Of a DNA stretch of 11,658 bases, positions 1-7,506 are shown one piece after another. The position numbers and the translations under genes were made by a program. Under the pieces are notes generated by a model. The model did no database searches, had not been told where the DNA came from, and was given only the letters and a program-made list of their open reading frames with translations. Numbering within the stretch: position 1 is the first letter of the stretch; each line of letters starts with the position of its first letter. The DNA comes from Synergistaceae bacterium (lineage in GTDB: Bacteria > Synergistota > Synergistia > Synergistales > Synergistaceae): contig JAISQP010000205.1 in the NCBI GenBank assembly GCA_031274115.1, positions 1-11,658 on the forward strand. The letters run 5' to 3'.

Positions 1-1
1 T

Positions 2-2242
2 TTCACACGGCTGAATATAAACACGGCCGGTCTTTCGGCTGGCGACACCTTCGTGATAAATGTCGCGGCGGCGGCGAAGCTCGACTCGGTGAACACCAGC
101 GCCGTGCCGAGTGCGTTCGAGTCGAACGAAAACGTTTCAGTATACGCGGACCTCGCCCGCTCCGGCGGCGTCGGCTGGGACAGCTCCACTCAGTACAGGT
201 TCGCGAACGACGCGACCCCCGCCGCCATGAACGTGGAAGGCCGCATAATCGATCGCAACACGGGCAGCCAGTACAGCGGCGATGTCATCATGAATACTAC
301 GGGATTCAACCCCGACAGCGACGCCGGCGCGCCGGGCCAATATGACCCTGTCACTGACGCTGACGCCTACTGGATTCTCGTGCAGGTCAACAATCAGGGC
401 ACGGGAGAGCCTCTCGCCAGCGGACTTTGGACGAGCGCCTACATCCAGGATTTGGAGAATAATCCCACAAATAACGTAAACGACTACCTCGGCGAAATCA
501 TATATACAAACATGCTGAACGGAGCTACCCCCAATACCCCCAACCCCTACAACGCCTCGCTCATCTTCGACGTTCTCGAGGCGAGGAGCGACGGGCTTCT
601 CGTTCGCATACAGGGACATATAATGGACACCGGCGGGAACTACTCTTACGCGGAGGACGAGGAGTTCCTGCTCTCCTTCGGCGAAAACTCAGGCGCGCCG
701 GGACTGGTTCTCTTCGACGCTTCTTCGTCCGACGACGATATAACGGTTCTTGGAGACATAACGTTATTCCCCGGGCTTTTCTTCGACAAGTTCGAGATCA
801 AGGACACAGGAGTCGAGTGGAAAGCGGGCGACCGCTTCACCGCGTCTCTCACCGCAAGCGGGCAGAATTCGAGCGGGGCTACCGACGCCGGTCTCGACGA
901 GATAGCGCTCTACTCCGACTACCGAGGAACCGGAATGCCTCACTCCTTCCGTTTTAACGACGGCGCGTTAGCGAACGTCACGACCGATCTTCGCATCTAC
1001 CAGATCGCAAACAACCTCTACCAGCCGGACAGCGCGCACTTCCAGGACGATCAGGTGATGGACGGCGCTGTCAGCCTCACGTACGGCGCCGGGATAGCCC
1101 AGACCCCGTCCCCCAACGCCGCGACGTTCACCAGCGTCTATCAGGCCGGGATGGACGCCGGCGTGGCGCACTACTACAGCAGGCTCGAGGATATAAAGCA
1201 GTTCTGGGACGCTAACGGAAAGTTCATGCTCGAGAACGGCCCTGAGAGCCTCACGATAAAGATGGGCGACAGAGAGATGACCGTGCGGCTCTACTCGGGA
1301 GACGAGCTTGGCAAAATCGCGCTCCATCTGTCCAGGCAGATGTTGGATCAGCTCCTGATAGGGCTGGGGAACATCGACGAAGACTCCATAGAGGGCACAA
1401 TCGCTCAGCACGAGAACCACGACAAGGACGAGATATTCCAGTTCGTGAATACCGTCCCGGGAGAAAGCGCGAACGAGGCGGTGGCCGGGACGTTCCTCGC
1501 CCATTCCGTGCTGCCGGGCAAGGAATACGACCTCTCCTTCTTCGGGAGCGAGGACCTTTTGAAAGCGCTCGCCTTCACGACGATACAGGAGTCAGCGGAC
1601 GCGCTGTTCGAGATCGATATAACCGACGCGCACAGCGGCAGGCAGATCGCAAGCGGCATCAGAGTCAACCCCGGACAGACGCTTTACGACGTCATATCGC
1701 CCGGCGTCGCGCTCGACATCGACGCGGTCATCGGCATAAAGAAGCTGGACTACGACAGAGCAAAGGGCGCGTTCGAAGTGAAAGCGTACGAGGACGACGA
1801 CGGCGCTGGTCCAGGCGAGACGTTCTCCCGCTTCATCCACCTCGCGGACAACTCGTCGGTCCTCCAGATCGGCGCAAACGAGGGCGAGAACACGATCCTC
1901 GTCCTCGGCGACATGACCGCGAAAGCCCTGGGCATCCAGAACCTCGAAACGCGAAGCAGGGAGGACGCGGCGAGGAGCCTCACCAGGCTCGACGGCGCGA
2001 TAAAAAAGGTCTCCACTCAGCGGGCCATAATAGGCGCGCAGATTAACAGGCTGGAACACACGATAGAAAATCTCTCCACGGCGTCGACGAACCTTACTGA
2101 CTCGCGTATGCGCATAAAAGACGCGGACTTCGCGAAAGAGATGATGCAGTTCACGAGGCTCAACATCATCTCTCAGGCCGCCTCGTCGATGCTCGCCCAG
2201 GCAAACCAGGTCAGCGCCAATATCCTCAGCCTGGTGAGGTAG
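2..2242 (+). CDS. Flagellin, very large, 5'-truncated by the window edge
   Basis: Structural subunit of the flagellar filament, exported by the flagellar type III apparatus. The frame is open from base 2, so the true start and the N-terminal D0/D1 helices lie upstream; the GTG at 53 is only an internal codon. The last ~100 residues are a classical flagellin C-terminal domain: a LQIGANEGEN segment, GDMTAKALG, then heptad-rich helices through INRLEHTIENLSTAST, SRMRIKDADFAKEM and the terminal LAQANQVSANILSLVR. The preceding ~640 residues are the variable surface-exposed region, acidic and rich in Gly, Ser and Asp. It contains two similar segments, one beginning AGDTF near base 41 and one beginning AGDRF near base 830, each followed by a Y-x-D and a [YF]RF-ND motif, suggesting an internal duplication. 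At least 746 residues are present, against roughly 270-500 for ordinary flagellins. Family assignment is secure from the C-terminus. Which filament paralogue it is cannot be told. Confidence 0.93.
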   Translation, partial: FTRLNINTAGLSAGDTFVINVAAAAKLDSVNTSAVPSAFESNENVSVYADLARSGGVGWDSSTQYRFANDATPAAMNVEGRIIDRNTGSQYSGDVIMNTTGFNPDSDAGAPGQYDPVTDADAYWILVQVNNQGTGEPLASGLWTSAYIQDLENNPTNNVNDYLGEIIYTNMLNGATPNTPNPYNASLIFDVLEARSDGLLVRIQGHIMDTGGNYSYAEDEEFLLSFGENSGAPGLVLFDASSSDDDITVLGDITLFPGLFFDKFEIKDTGVEWKAGDRFTASLTASGQNSSGATDAGLDEIALYSDYRGTGMPHSFRFNDGALANVTTDLRIYQIANNLYQPDSAHFQDDQVMDGAVSLTYGAGIAQTPSPNAATFTSVYQAGMDAGVAHYYSRLEDIKQFWDANGKFMLENGPESLTIKMGDREMTVRLYSGDELGKIALHLSRQMLDQLLIGLGNIDEDSIEGTIAQHENHDKDEIFQFVNTVPGESANEAVAGTFLAHSVLPGKEYDLSFFGSEDLLKALAFTTIQESADALFEIDITDAHSGRQIASGIRVNPGQTLYDVISPGVALDIDAVIGIKKLDYDRAKGAFEVKAYEDDDGAGPGETFSRFIHLADNSSVLQIGANEGENTILVLGDMTAKALGIQNLETRSREDAARSLTRLDGAIKKVSTQRAIIGAQINRLEHTIENLSTASTNLTDSRMRIKDADFAKEMMQFTRLNIISQAASSMLAQANQVSANILSLVR

Positions 2243-2250
2243 AAAAGAAC

Positions 2251-2334
2251 GCAAAAATAAAAAACCGGACCTTGGGACTCCGTCCCAAACCCTGCCAGAG
2301 GGCAAAGCCCTCTGGACTCCCGTTTGTTTTTTAT
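2251..2334. terminator. Two-hairpin bidirectional terminator between flagellin and rplS
   Basis: Two perfect hairpins sit between the convergent genes: a 7-bp stem (2272-2278 with 2282-2288, loop tcc) and a 9-bp stem (2295-2303 with 2307-2315, loop aaa). An A-rich tract at 2253-2264 and a T-rich tract at 2323-2332 flank them. The outer ataaaaaac (2257-2265) is complementary to gttttttat (2326-2334), so RNA from either strand would have a GC-rich hairpin followed by U residues. It should end flagellin transcription on the plus strand and the rplS operon on the minus strand. The paired hairpins look like a dispersed intergenic repeat family, but a copy count needs the genome. Confidence 0.8.
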
Positions 2335-2351
2335 ATCACTTCGCTGCTTCC

Positions 2352-2711
2352 TTAAAATTCTCTGCGCTCCTTGATGCGGGCGGCCTTTCCGCTGAGCTTG
2401 CGTAGGTAGTAGAGCTTGGCGCGCTTCACCTTGCCGAGCCTCGTGACCTCGATCTTGTCGATCGTCGGACAGTGAAGCGGGAAGATCCTCTCAACCCCGA
2501 TGCCCCCGGAAACCTTGCGAACGATGAAGTTCTCGCGCAGCCCGCCATGCTGACGGCCTATCACGACGCCCTCGAAGACCTGGATGCGCTCCCGGTTTCC
2601 CTCTTTTACCTTAACGTGCACCTTGACGGTGTCGCCGGCCCTGAAGGCCGGTATCTCCCCGTCCTGCTTGCGATAACGCTTCTCGACAAGCGCCATTCTG
2701 GGATCGATCAT
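2352..2711 (-). CDS. rplS: 50S ribosomal protein bL19
   Basis: Component of the large ribosomal subunit at the 30S-50S interface. The 119-residue product has the usual bL19 length (about 115-120) and its hallmarks: [13 protein letters not shown] near residue 23, a VFEGVVIGR strand, a [17 protein letters not shown] stretch around residues 64-80, then [22 protein letters not shown]. The ATG at 2711 is chosen because AAAGGAG lies 9 nt upstream (2721-2727) and MIDP is a plausible N-terminus. A longer open frame reaching 3053 only overlaps trmD. It is the last gene of the operon, 38 nt after the trmD stop, and is followed by the two-hairpin terminator. The RQHGGLREN loop is a slightly unusual version of the usual RKGGG-type loop. 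Confidence 0.97.
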   Translation of the reverse strand: MIDPRMALVEKRYRKQDGEIPAFRAGDTVKVHVKVKEGNRERIQVFEGVVIGRQHGGLRENFIVRKVSGGIGVERIFPLHCPTIDKIEVTRLGKVKRAKLYYLRKLSGKAARIKERREF

Positions 2712-2749
2712 TCGTATTGACTCCTTTCCGAATCGTATATCGTAATTAA

Positions 2750-4027
2750 CTACCTGAAACCGAAAAACCTGTCCAGCACTATTCCAGCCGCGCTTCTGAC
2801 GGACAGGTGGTTGTAGCCCGTCGCGCCGGATATCGGCGTCATCACCGCCGACGCTCGGGAGAGGACCTCTTCGTGCAGGCCGAAGCCGGTTCCGAAGATG
2901 AACGCCACAGGGGCGTCGACCTCGAGGATCGTCCTCTTTATGCCCGTCCAGCTCATAGCCCCGTCCCTCGGCTTTGCCGTCGTGGCAACGGTAAACGGCG
3001 GCGCTTTCTCCCGCTCCTCTATCCAGCCGAGAGCCCTGTCCAGGGAGGCGCATGTCTTTATCAGCTTCATCGCCTCTCTTCTGTCCGGGTTGAACGTGGC
3101 CCCGTAGCCTTCCAGCCAGTGGGACGCGATCTTGCGCGCCATCTCGCGCTGAGGGGCGAGCGGGGTCGCCACGAGATACTTTTTTATCCCGTAAGTTCTG
3201 CAGGCCCTCGCTATGTCGTGCAGGTCCATGCCGGTGATCGCGGTCGCGCTCTTCCCGCCTGACCTGTCCAGCACGGAATGATGAAGCTGAATCAGGTACG
3301 CTCCCCGTTTCAGATACGGCGCTATGGCCGCCCGCGCAATCATGTCGGGCCTGCGCGAGAGAGTTCGCCTCACGGCCTCGTCCCCGCGAAACGACTCGAT
3401 CGCCGCATGGTCGCCCCCCGTGAGGACGTCCGGCGCCGCGTCGCCTTTATAGCTCGCGGGCCTCGTATAGTGCGGATGATCGAGCATTCCGGAGAAAAAC
3501 GAGTCCTCCTCCACAGCCCGCCCGTTGCCGACGACTCCGCTTACGAGGCGTGAGACGGCGTCCACCATAGCGAGCGCAGGGAGTTCCCCGCCGGTGAGGA
3601 CGAAGTCCCCGAGAGAAAACTCGACGTCCGCGCAGCGCCGGACAAACCTCTCGTCCACTCCCTCGTAATGCCCGCAGACTATCACGAGGCGCTTCACGCG
3701 CGAAACCCGATACATGTCCTCCACAAGATCCTGATGAAGTGGAACCCCCTGCGGCGTCGGGCAGAGGACAAATCTGTCCTCCTTCCCCGCGATCGAGTCG
3801 AGAGCCGACTCGAGAGGGCCGGGCATGAGAACCATGCCTCCCCCTCCGAAGCTGTAATCGTCTATCTGGCGGTACGAGCCCAAGCCGAAATCCCTGAGAT
3901 CGACCACCGAGACCTCCAGCTTTCCGGACCTGATCCCTCTTCCCAGGACGCTCGACTGGAGATAGCTCCTGACAAAAACCGGGAAGGCGGTGACGACGGC
4001 GATCCGAACGACTCCGGCTTCGCTCAA
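2750..4027 (-). CDS. trmD: tRNA (guanine-N1-)-methyltransferase TrmD fused to a second RNA methyltransferase (SPOUT) domain
   Basis: TrmD makes m1G37 in tRNAs with G36, using S-adenosylmethionine, and so prevents +1 frameshifting. The 425-residue protein has two parts. Residues ~1-235 are TrmD, with FGGGGMVL (60-67), [10 protein letters not shown] (118-127), [12 protein letters not shown] (140-151) and [10 protein letters not shown] (181-190). The Arg and Asp matching E. coli R154 and D169 appear to be R160 in DAVSR and D175 in EEDSF. Residues ~240-425 resemble the TM1570/DUF-type RNA methyltransferase domain, with IQLHH, a [12 protein letters not shown] loop (378-389) and a knot-like [16 protein letters not shown] segment. 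Ordinary TrmD is about 240-270 residues. The start is TTG at 4027, overlapping the rimM stop as TTGA, with GGAGGGG 8 nt upstream (4036-4042). The same frame runs on to 4243 inside rimM but is not supported there. The second domain's substrate is unknown. Confidence 0.93.
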   Translation of the reverse strand: MSEAGVVRIAVVTAFPVFVRSYLQSSVLGRGIRSGKLEVSVVDLRDFGLGSYRQIDDYSFGGGGMVLMPGPLESALDSIAGKEDRFVLCPTPQGVPLHQDLVEDMYRVSRVKRLVIVCGHYEGVDERFVRRCADVEFSLGDFVLTGGELPALAMVDAVSRLVSGVVGNGRAVEEDSFFSGMLDHPHYTRPASYKGDAAPDVLTGGDHAAIESFRGDEAVRRTLSRRPDMIARAAIAPYLKRGAYLIQLHHSVLDRSGGKSATAITGMDLHDIARACRTYGIKKYLVATPLAPQREMARKIASHWLEGYGATFNPDRREAMKLIKTCASLDRALGWIEEREKAPPFTVATTAKPRDGAMSWTGIKRTILEVDAPVAFIFGTGFGLHEEVLSRASAVMTPISGATGYNHLSVRSAAGIVLDRFFGFR

Positions 4028-4569
4028 TCCCAAAGCCCCTCCGGCAGTGTAACCTTCATTACCCCGGCTTCCAGGTCTATCTCCCTGACAACCTCCGCGA
4101 CCGCCGGGATCATTCGGGGCCCGTCCGGAGTGCTGACCTGATAGACGTCGTGATTGCCGGTTTGCATGACGTCGTCGATTACCCCGAGGCAATCCCCGCT
4201 CTCCATGTCCCTCACGTCCAGGCCTATGAGCGAGTCTATCCAATACTCTCCCTCCGGCAGTTCCGCGCGCTCCTCGTTCGAAACCGTGATAACCCAGCCG
4301 GAAAGCTCTTCCGCGGCGTCACGGTCGTTCACGCCGAGAGCCGTTACGAGTATCTGTCCCTTGCCCTCGTGGAGGGCGACGTTCAGCACATCGAGTTCCC
4401 TGGATGGCTTACCCGGTCTCTCGATCCGAAGCTTCTTCATGTCGAAGAACCTCCGGGGGAAGTCGGTCAGAGGGTGAATCTTCAAAACGCCCTTTATTCC
4501 ATGAGCCCCGATTATCTTTCCTATCATGGTGCGGGCCGGGCGTTTTTCGCGTTCAGGCGAGGTCGACAT
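4024..4569 (-). CDS. rimM: Ribosome maturation factor RimM
   Basis: Assists maturation of the 30S head by binding uS19. The 181-residue product has the N-terminal RimM fold with MIGKIIGAHGIKG (residues 15-27) and a C-terminal PRC-barrel with YWIDSLIGL (109-117), TGNHDVYQV (137-145) and MIPAVAEVV. Family length is about 165-185. The ATG at 4569 overlaps the khpA 3' end by 17 nt; an ATG at 4527 (residue 15) would sit 25 nt after khpA and begin directly at the conserved motif. Neither has a clear Shine-Dalgarno sequence, so the start is uncertain, and coupling to khpA translation is plausible. The stop overlaps the trmD TTG start. rimM-trmD-rplS is a conserved order. Confidence 0.95.
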   Translation of the reverse strand: MSTSPEREKRPARTMIGKIIGAHGIKGVLKIHPLTDFPRRFFDMKKLRIERPGKPSRELDVLNVALHEGKGQILVTALGVNDRDAAEELSGWVITVSNEERAELPEGEYWIDSLIGLDVRDMESGDCLGVIDDVMQTGNHDVYQVSTPDGPRMIPAVAEVVREIDLEAGVMKVTLPEGLWD

Positions 4570-4792
4570 CTACTTTTTCGCCCGGCTTCACCGCCGCCGC
4601 CTTGGCAACCAGCCTGATAGCGTTGATGGTAGTCCCGCGCTTGCCTATAACCCGCCCCACGTCATCCGAGGCGGTCGAGATCGTAACCATCACCGCTCCG
4701 CCGTCGTTGCGCTCGCTGGTCACCGAGACCTTGTCGGGCTGGTTGACGAGCCTTTTTACTATATACTCTACGATGCCGCCGTAATCAGGCAT
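4553..4792 (-). CDS. khpA: KH-domain RNA-binding protein KhpA
   Basis: Small single-KH RNA chaperone-like protein. In Firmicutes the family (formerly YlqC) pairs with KhpB/Jag and affects cell elongation and division; that role is known from the family and not shown here. The product is 79 residues, the usual size, with the GxxG loop VIGKRGTTINAIR at residues 48-60 between a beta strand (VMVTIST) and the C-terminal GEKVDVDL strand. The ATG at 4792 lies 15 nt after the rpsP stop, with only a weak purine stretch (TAGGG) upstream. The position between rpsP and rimM is the standard one. Confidence 0.92.
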   Translation of the reverse strand: MPDYGGIVEYIVKRLVNQPDKVSVTSERNDGGAVMVTISTASDDVGRVIGKRGTTINAIRLVAKAAAVKPGEKVDVDLA

Positions 4793-4807
4793 TCGAAACC
4801 GGCTACC

Positions 4808-5086
4808 CTACTCGGCCTTCTTTGCCTTGCTCTCGGCAAATCTGTCCCACACTCCAGCCTTGCGAAGCAGGGCCCTGGCCGTTTCCGAGGGAGTAGCGCC
4901 CACGCTTAGCCAGTGCAAAGCGCGCTCCTCGTTCACCTTCACGTCAGCGGGGTCCGTCATCGGGTTGTACGTCCCCAGCATCTCGATAAAGCGCCCGTCT
5001 CTCGGCGAACGCGAATCCGCGACCACCAGACGGTAAAACGGGGCCTTCTTCTTTCCGTGCCTTGCCAAACGAATACGAACTGCCAT
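4808..5086 (-). CDS. rpsP: 30S ribosomal protein bS16
   Basis: Early-assembling small-subunit protein that binds 16S rRNA. The 92-residue product starts [26 protein letters not shown], the diagnostic bS16 N-terminus, and continues with [13 protein letters not shown] and the helix [19 protein letters not shown]. The ATG at 5086 is chosen over a GTG at 5098, which would lie 1 nt from the AGGAGG at 5100-5105; the ATG is 13 nt from it. It follows ffh by 28 nt, so it is read within the operon. No promoter was seen in that gap. Confidence 0.96.
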   Translation of the reverse strand: MAVRIRLARHGKKKAPFYRLVVADSRSPRDGRFIEMLGTYNPMTDPADVKVNEERALHWLSVGATPSETARALLRKAGVWDRFAESKAKKAE

Positions 5087-5114
5087 CTGTATTAACACAC
5101 CTCCTAAGTTTTTT

Positions 5115-6461
5115 TCAGCCTTTGAACAGGTTTTTTAACGCTCCCGCCACTTTGAACGACTTCGGGTTCATCTTTCCGAGCGATTTCATCATCGTCTTCA
5201 TCTGCTCGTACTGCGCGAGAAGCTGGTTCACCAACTGAACGCTGGTGCCGGAACCCTCCGCTATCCGTCTGCGTCTGCTCCCCTTGATTATATCCGGGGA
5301 CCTGCGCTCCTTTTTCGTCATCGACAGGATTATCGCCTCGAAGTATTTCAGCCGGGACATGTCCATATCGGCGCCCTTGAAGGCCTTTGCTCCGCCGGGG
5401 ATCGGAAGCATCTCGAGAACCTTGTCCAGAGGGCCGAGTTTCTTGACCTGCTGAAGCTGGATGAGCATGTCCTCCATCGTGAATTTGCTCTTCCTGAAGC
5501 TCTCCGCGATGCGCTCCGCGTCGGCGTCCGTCGTGGACTGCTCCAGCTTCTCCATGAGCCCCATCATGTCGCCCATGCCCATGATGCGCGACGCCATCCT
5601 CTTCGAGTCGAAGACCTCGAGGTCCTCCGCCCTCTCACCCATCCCGGCAAGCTTCACCGGAACGCCGGTCACGGCCTTTATCGCAAGCGCGGGGCCTCCC
5701 CGCGCGTCGCCATCCATCTTTGTCAGCACAACCCCGGTCAGCCCAAGCCGCCCGTTGAAGGCGGCGGCGACCTCAACGGCCTCCTGCCCTGTCATGGAGT
5801 CGACCACAAGCAGGATTTCGAACGGAGGGACGTCGCGCTTCATCGTCTCCAGCTCCGCCATCAACCCGTCGTCGAGCTGCAGCCGCCCGGCAGTGTCGAG
5901 AAGTATCAGGTCGCAGAGGTGATCCTCGGCATAAGCGAGGGACTTTCTCGCCACAGCGACGGGGTCATTCTCCCCCTGTTCCGGCCCGAAGAACGCCACG
6001 CCGGCCTTCTCGGCGAGCACTCGGAGCTGATCGACGGCGGCGGGGCGGCGCAGGTCGCAGGCAACAACGAGCGGTCTGTGAGACTTCGACATCCGCTTCG
6101 CGAGCTTGACCGACGTCGTCGTCTTGCCGGAGCCCTGCAGCCCAACCATCATGTACACCGTCGGCGGCTTCGGCGAAATCGTCATCGGCGCCGGCGCGCG
6201 GCCCATGATGTTTATCATCTCGTCATAGACGATAGTCGCGACCTGCTGCGCCGGCGTGATCGAGTTCAGCACGTCCGCGCCGGTGGCGCGCTGTTTTATG
6301 GCGTCAACGAGGTCCTTCACGACCTTGTAGTTGACATCGGCCTCCAGAAGCGCCCTGCGAACCTCGCGCAGCGCGGCGCCTACGTCGTCCGCCGTCAGCT
6401 TGCCCCTGCCTCTGAGGGATGAAAACACACTCTCGAACCGTTCCTTCAGCGCCTCAAACAT
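5115..6461 (-). CDS. ffh: Signal recognition particle protein Ffh (SRP54)
   Basis: GTPase of the SRP, which binds signal sequences on translating ribosomes and delivers them to FtsY at the membrane. The product is 448 residues, typical for the family. The N domain (1-95) is followed by the G domain with P-loop GLQGSGKT (107-114), DLRRPAA (136-142), DTAGR (189-193) and [10 protein letters not shown] (247-256). The methionine-rich M domain contains [12 protein letters not shown] (294-305), the PIPGG loop (364-368) and the SRP-RNA-binding segment [18 protein letters not shown] (388-405). The ATG at 6461 overlaps the end of ylxM by 8 nt and has GGAGGG 11 nt upstream (6473-6478). A GTG at 6473 would overlap that site. 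Confidence 0.97.
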   Translation of the reverse strand: MFEALKERFESVFSSLRGRGKLTADDVGAALREVRRALLEADVNYKVVKDLVDAIKQRATGADVLNSITPAQQVATIVYDEMINIMGRAPAPMTISPKPPTVYMMVGLQGSGKTTTSVKLAKRMSKSHRPLVVACDLRRPAAVDQLRVLAEKAGVAFFGPEQGENDPVAVARKSLAYAEDHLCDLILLDTAGRLQLDDGLMAELETMKRDVPPFEILLVVDSMTGQEAVEVAAAFNGRLGLTGVVLTKMDGDARGGPALAIKAVTGVPVKLAGMGERAEDLEVFDSKRMASRIMGMGDMMGLMEKLEQSTTDADAERIAESFRKSKFTMEDMLIQLQQVKKLGPLDKVLEMLPIPGGAKAFKGADMDMSRLKYFEAIILSMTKKERRSPDIIKGSRRRRIAEGSGTSVQLVNQLLAQYEQMKTMMKSLGKMNPKSFKVAGALKNLFKG

Positions 6462-6825
6462 CTGCCGTTCCACCCTCCGAATTATCCGGAAGCAAAGCCT
6501 CCGTCATGACGAGCAGCTCCTCCGGAAGACAATCCCCGCGCGCCCTCGCGAATTCCCGAAGCTCCTCGCAGCGACTCCTCAGGCCGAGCAGCCCAAGATC
6601 GCGCTCCAGACCCTCCAGAAAATCGCGGGCCCTCCTCACGAGATCGTGCGCCCCCTGTCTCGTCGTCCCAAGCTCCTCGCCCAGCTCCGCGATCGAGAGA
6701 TCGCCCTTGAGCAGGAACTCGCAGGCAACGCGCTGTTTTTCGGTCAAAAGAGAGGAGTAAATATCATACAGCTCGCCGAATCTGACGCGCTGTTCGAGTA
6801 AGAGATCATCCCCGGAAAATGACAA
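6454..6825 (-). CDS. ylxM: YlxM/p13-like putative DNA-binding protein (UPF0122)
   Basis: Small helix-turn-helix protein almost always encoded directly upstream of ffh and thought to assist or regulate SRP; its biochemical role is not settled. The 123-residue product has the family's sigma-70 region 4-like HTH at about residues 16-68: LYDIYSSLLTEKQR, then LSIAELGEELGTTRQGAHDLVRRAR. A basic/acidic helix and a disordered tail follow. The start is TTG at 6825: an in-frame stop (TGA) lies two codons upstream and GGAG at 6835-6838 is 9 nt away, leaving no ATG alternative. It is first in the operon, and the predicted transcript leader is only about 16 nt. Confidence 0.88.
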   Translation of the reverse strand: MSFSGDDLLLEQRVRFGELYDIYSSLLTEKQRVACEFLLKGDLSIAELGEELGTTRQGAHDLVRRARDFLEGLERDLGLLGLRSRCEELREFARARGDCLPEELLVMTEALLPDNSEGGTADV

Positions 6826-6847
6826 ATCGCATCACTCCACGACGGGG

Positions 6848-6876
6848 ATTATATGCTAACCGCTCCGCGGCGTCAA
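6848..6876 (-). promoter_or_regulatory. Sigma-70 promoter of the ylxM-ffh-rpsP-khpA-rimM-trmD-rplS operon
   Basis: Read on the minus strand, TTGACG (6876-6871) is followed after exactly 17 nt by a perfect TATAAT (6853-6848). Transcription would start near 6841, just ahead of the Shine-Dalgarno sequence of ylxM. No other promoter this good appears between the operon's genes, so it likely drives all seven. The -35 box lies inside a perfect inverted repeat. Confidence 0.85.
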
Positions 6877-6902
6877 GTAAAAAACTTGACGCCGCGGAGC
6901 GG
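6860..6902. repeat. Perfect 19-bp inverted repeat overlapping the -35 box
   Basis: Arms 6860-6878 and 6884-6902 are exact reverse complements, separated by five A residues. The GC-rich arm (core ccgcggcgtcaa) carries the -35 hexamer of the ylxM promoter. The repeat lies upstream of the predicted transcription start, so it acts as DNA, or in RNA entering from elsewhere, and not as part of the operon's own leader. No T-run follows on either strand, so it is not a standard terminator. It could be an operator for a dimeric regulator or a remnant of a mobile repeat. Confidence 0.8.
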
Positions 6903-7192
6903 CGCAGGGCGGGCGCATCAGAATAATCCAAGGCTGATTTCTTGTTAGACGCCTAAAGGATAACGATTAAAACCCCGATGGTCTCTGTATTCGCAAGTAG
7001 CAAAATGTCGTTTTAGCGATTTAATCAGCGTTTTCCTATCTTTGCGTAGCTCTGACCCGGGCACTTTGCCTCGACAGGTTGCGGTCCGTGGAGAACGCGA
7101 CACTCTTCGCCATAAACGAGGCCATAAACGAAGGACTGCCGTCGCCCCCTGAATGGGGGAGTTTCTCTCTCTGGTAATATACTGTTTGATGT
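6903..7192. other. Intergenic stretch, mostly unassigned
   Basis: No convincing gene here. A short plus-strand open frame runs from just after a TAA near 7023 to a TAA at 7175-7177. Its only plausible start is GTG at 7088 (29 codons), with no ribosome binding site; it contains a tandem AINE-AINE from a 12-bp direct repeat (7109-7120, 7121-7132). A 5-bp G/C hairpin at 7145-7159 is followed by a pyrimidine run and could be a weak terminator. The stretch is AT-richer than its neighbours and may be a remnant of an older insertion. Confidence 0.5.
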
Positions 7193-7198
7193 TATAAT
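7190..7198 (+). promoter_or_regulatory. Extended -10 promoter for the antitoxin-toxin pair
   Basis: TGTTATAAT (7190-7198) is a TGn extended -10 element with a perfect TATAAT. The hexamer 17 nt upstream (tctggt, 7170-7175) is a poor -35, which fits extended -10 promoters. The start would fall near 7205, shortly before AAGGAGG (7214-7220). AbrB-type antitoxins commonly repress their own promoter, but no operator is obvious. Confidence 0.6.
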
Positions 7199-7230
7199 GA
7201 ATTTAAGGTTTTTAAGGAGGCATGACGGAT

Positions 7231-7506
7231 ATGGAGCTGGCAAAAGTTACTACGAGCGGGCAAATCACCATTCCGGTACAAATACGCCGGAAACTCGGGA
7301 TTAAAGAGGGCGACAAGGTCATGTTTCTCGAGGAGGGAAACAAGGTAATACTCCTGAACTCGTCTCGAATAGCCCTGGAAAAATTGCAGTCGGCTATGGA
7401 GGGAGAGGCCGAAAAAGCGGGAGTCAACGATGAGAAAGATGTCGCCCGCCTATGTAAAGACGTAAGAAAAGAGCTTTACGACGAACGATATGCGCGTAAT
7501 GGTTGA
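7231..7506 (+). CDS. AbrB/SpoVT (MazE)-type antitoxin
   Basis: Probable DNA-binding antitoxin of a type II toxin-antitoxin pair; it should bind the PIN toxin and autoregulate the operon. The 91-residue product has the swapped-hairpin AbrB fold at residues 1-45: LAKVTTSGQITIPVQIRRKLGI, then GDKVMFLEEGNKVILL. The C-terminal half (EKLQSAMEGEAEKAG... to KELYDERYARNG) is the likely toxin-binding segment. The ATG at 7231 is preferred because AAGGAGG (7214-7220) is 10 nt away; the ATG at 7222 (three more residues) is only 1 nt from it. The 3' end overlaps the toxin gene by 17 nt, suggesting coupled translation. Confidence 0.85.
   Translation: MELAKVTTSGQITIPVQIRRKLGIKEGDKVMFLEEGNKVILLNSSRIALEKLQSAMEGEAEKAGVNDEKDVARLCKDVRKELYDERYARNG

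Noticed and set aside
1592..2305. 237-codon minus-strand frame antisense to the flagellin 3' end
   Set aside because: It is Arg/Val/Asp-rich, has no ribosome binding site, and overlaps the strongly conserved flagellin C-terminus on the other strand; a GC-rich shadow frame.
2712..3053. Upstream extension of rplS inside trmD
   Set aside because: The extension has no protein-like composition and overlaps the trmD C-terminal domain; the ATG at 2711 has a good ribosome binding site.
4028..4243. N-terminal extension of trmD inside rimM
   Set aside because: The extension is Arg/Gly-rich shadow of rimM; the TTG at 4027 has a Shine-Dalgarno sequence at 8 nt, and TrmD homology begins just after it.
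6886..6891. Mirror-image plus-strand promoter from the second arm of the repeat (TTGACG)
   Set aside because: The sequence 17 nt downstream is GC-rich with no -10-like hexamer.
6860..6902. The 19-bp inverted repeat as an intrinsic terminator
   Set aside because: No T-run follows on either strand, no gene ends into it from the plus side, and on the minus strand it lies upstream of the transcription start.
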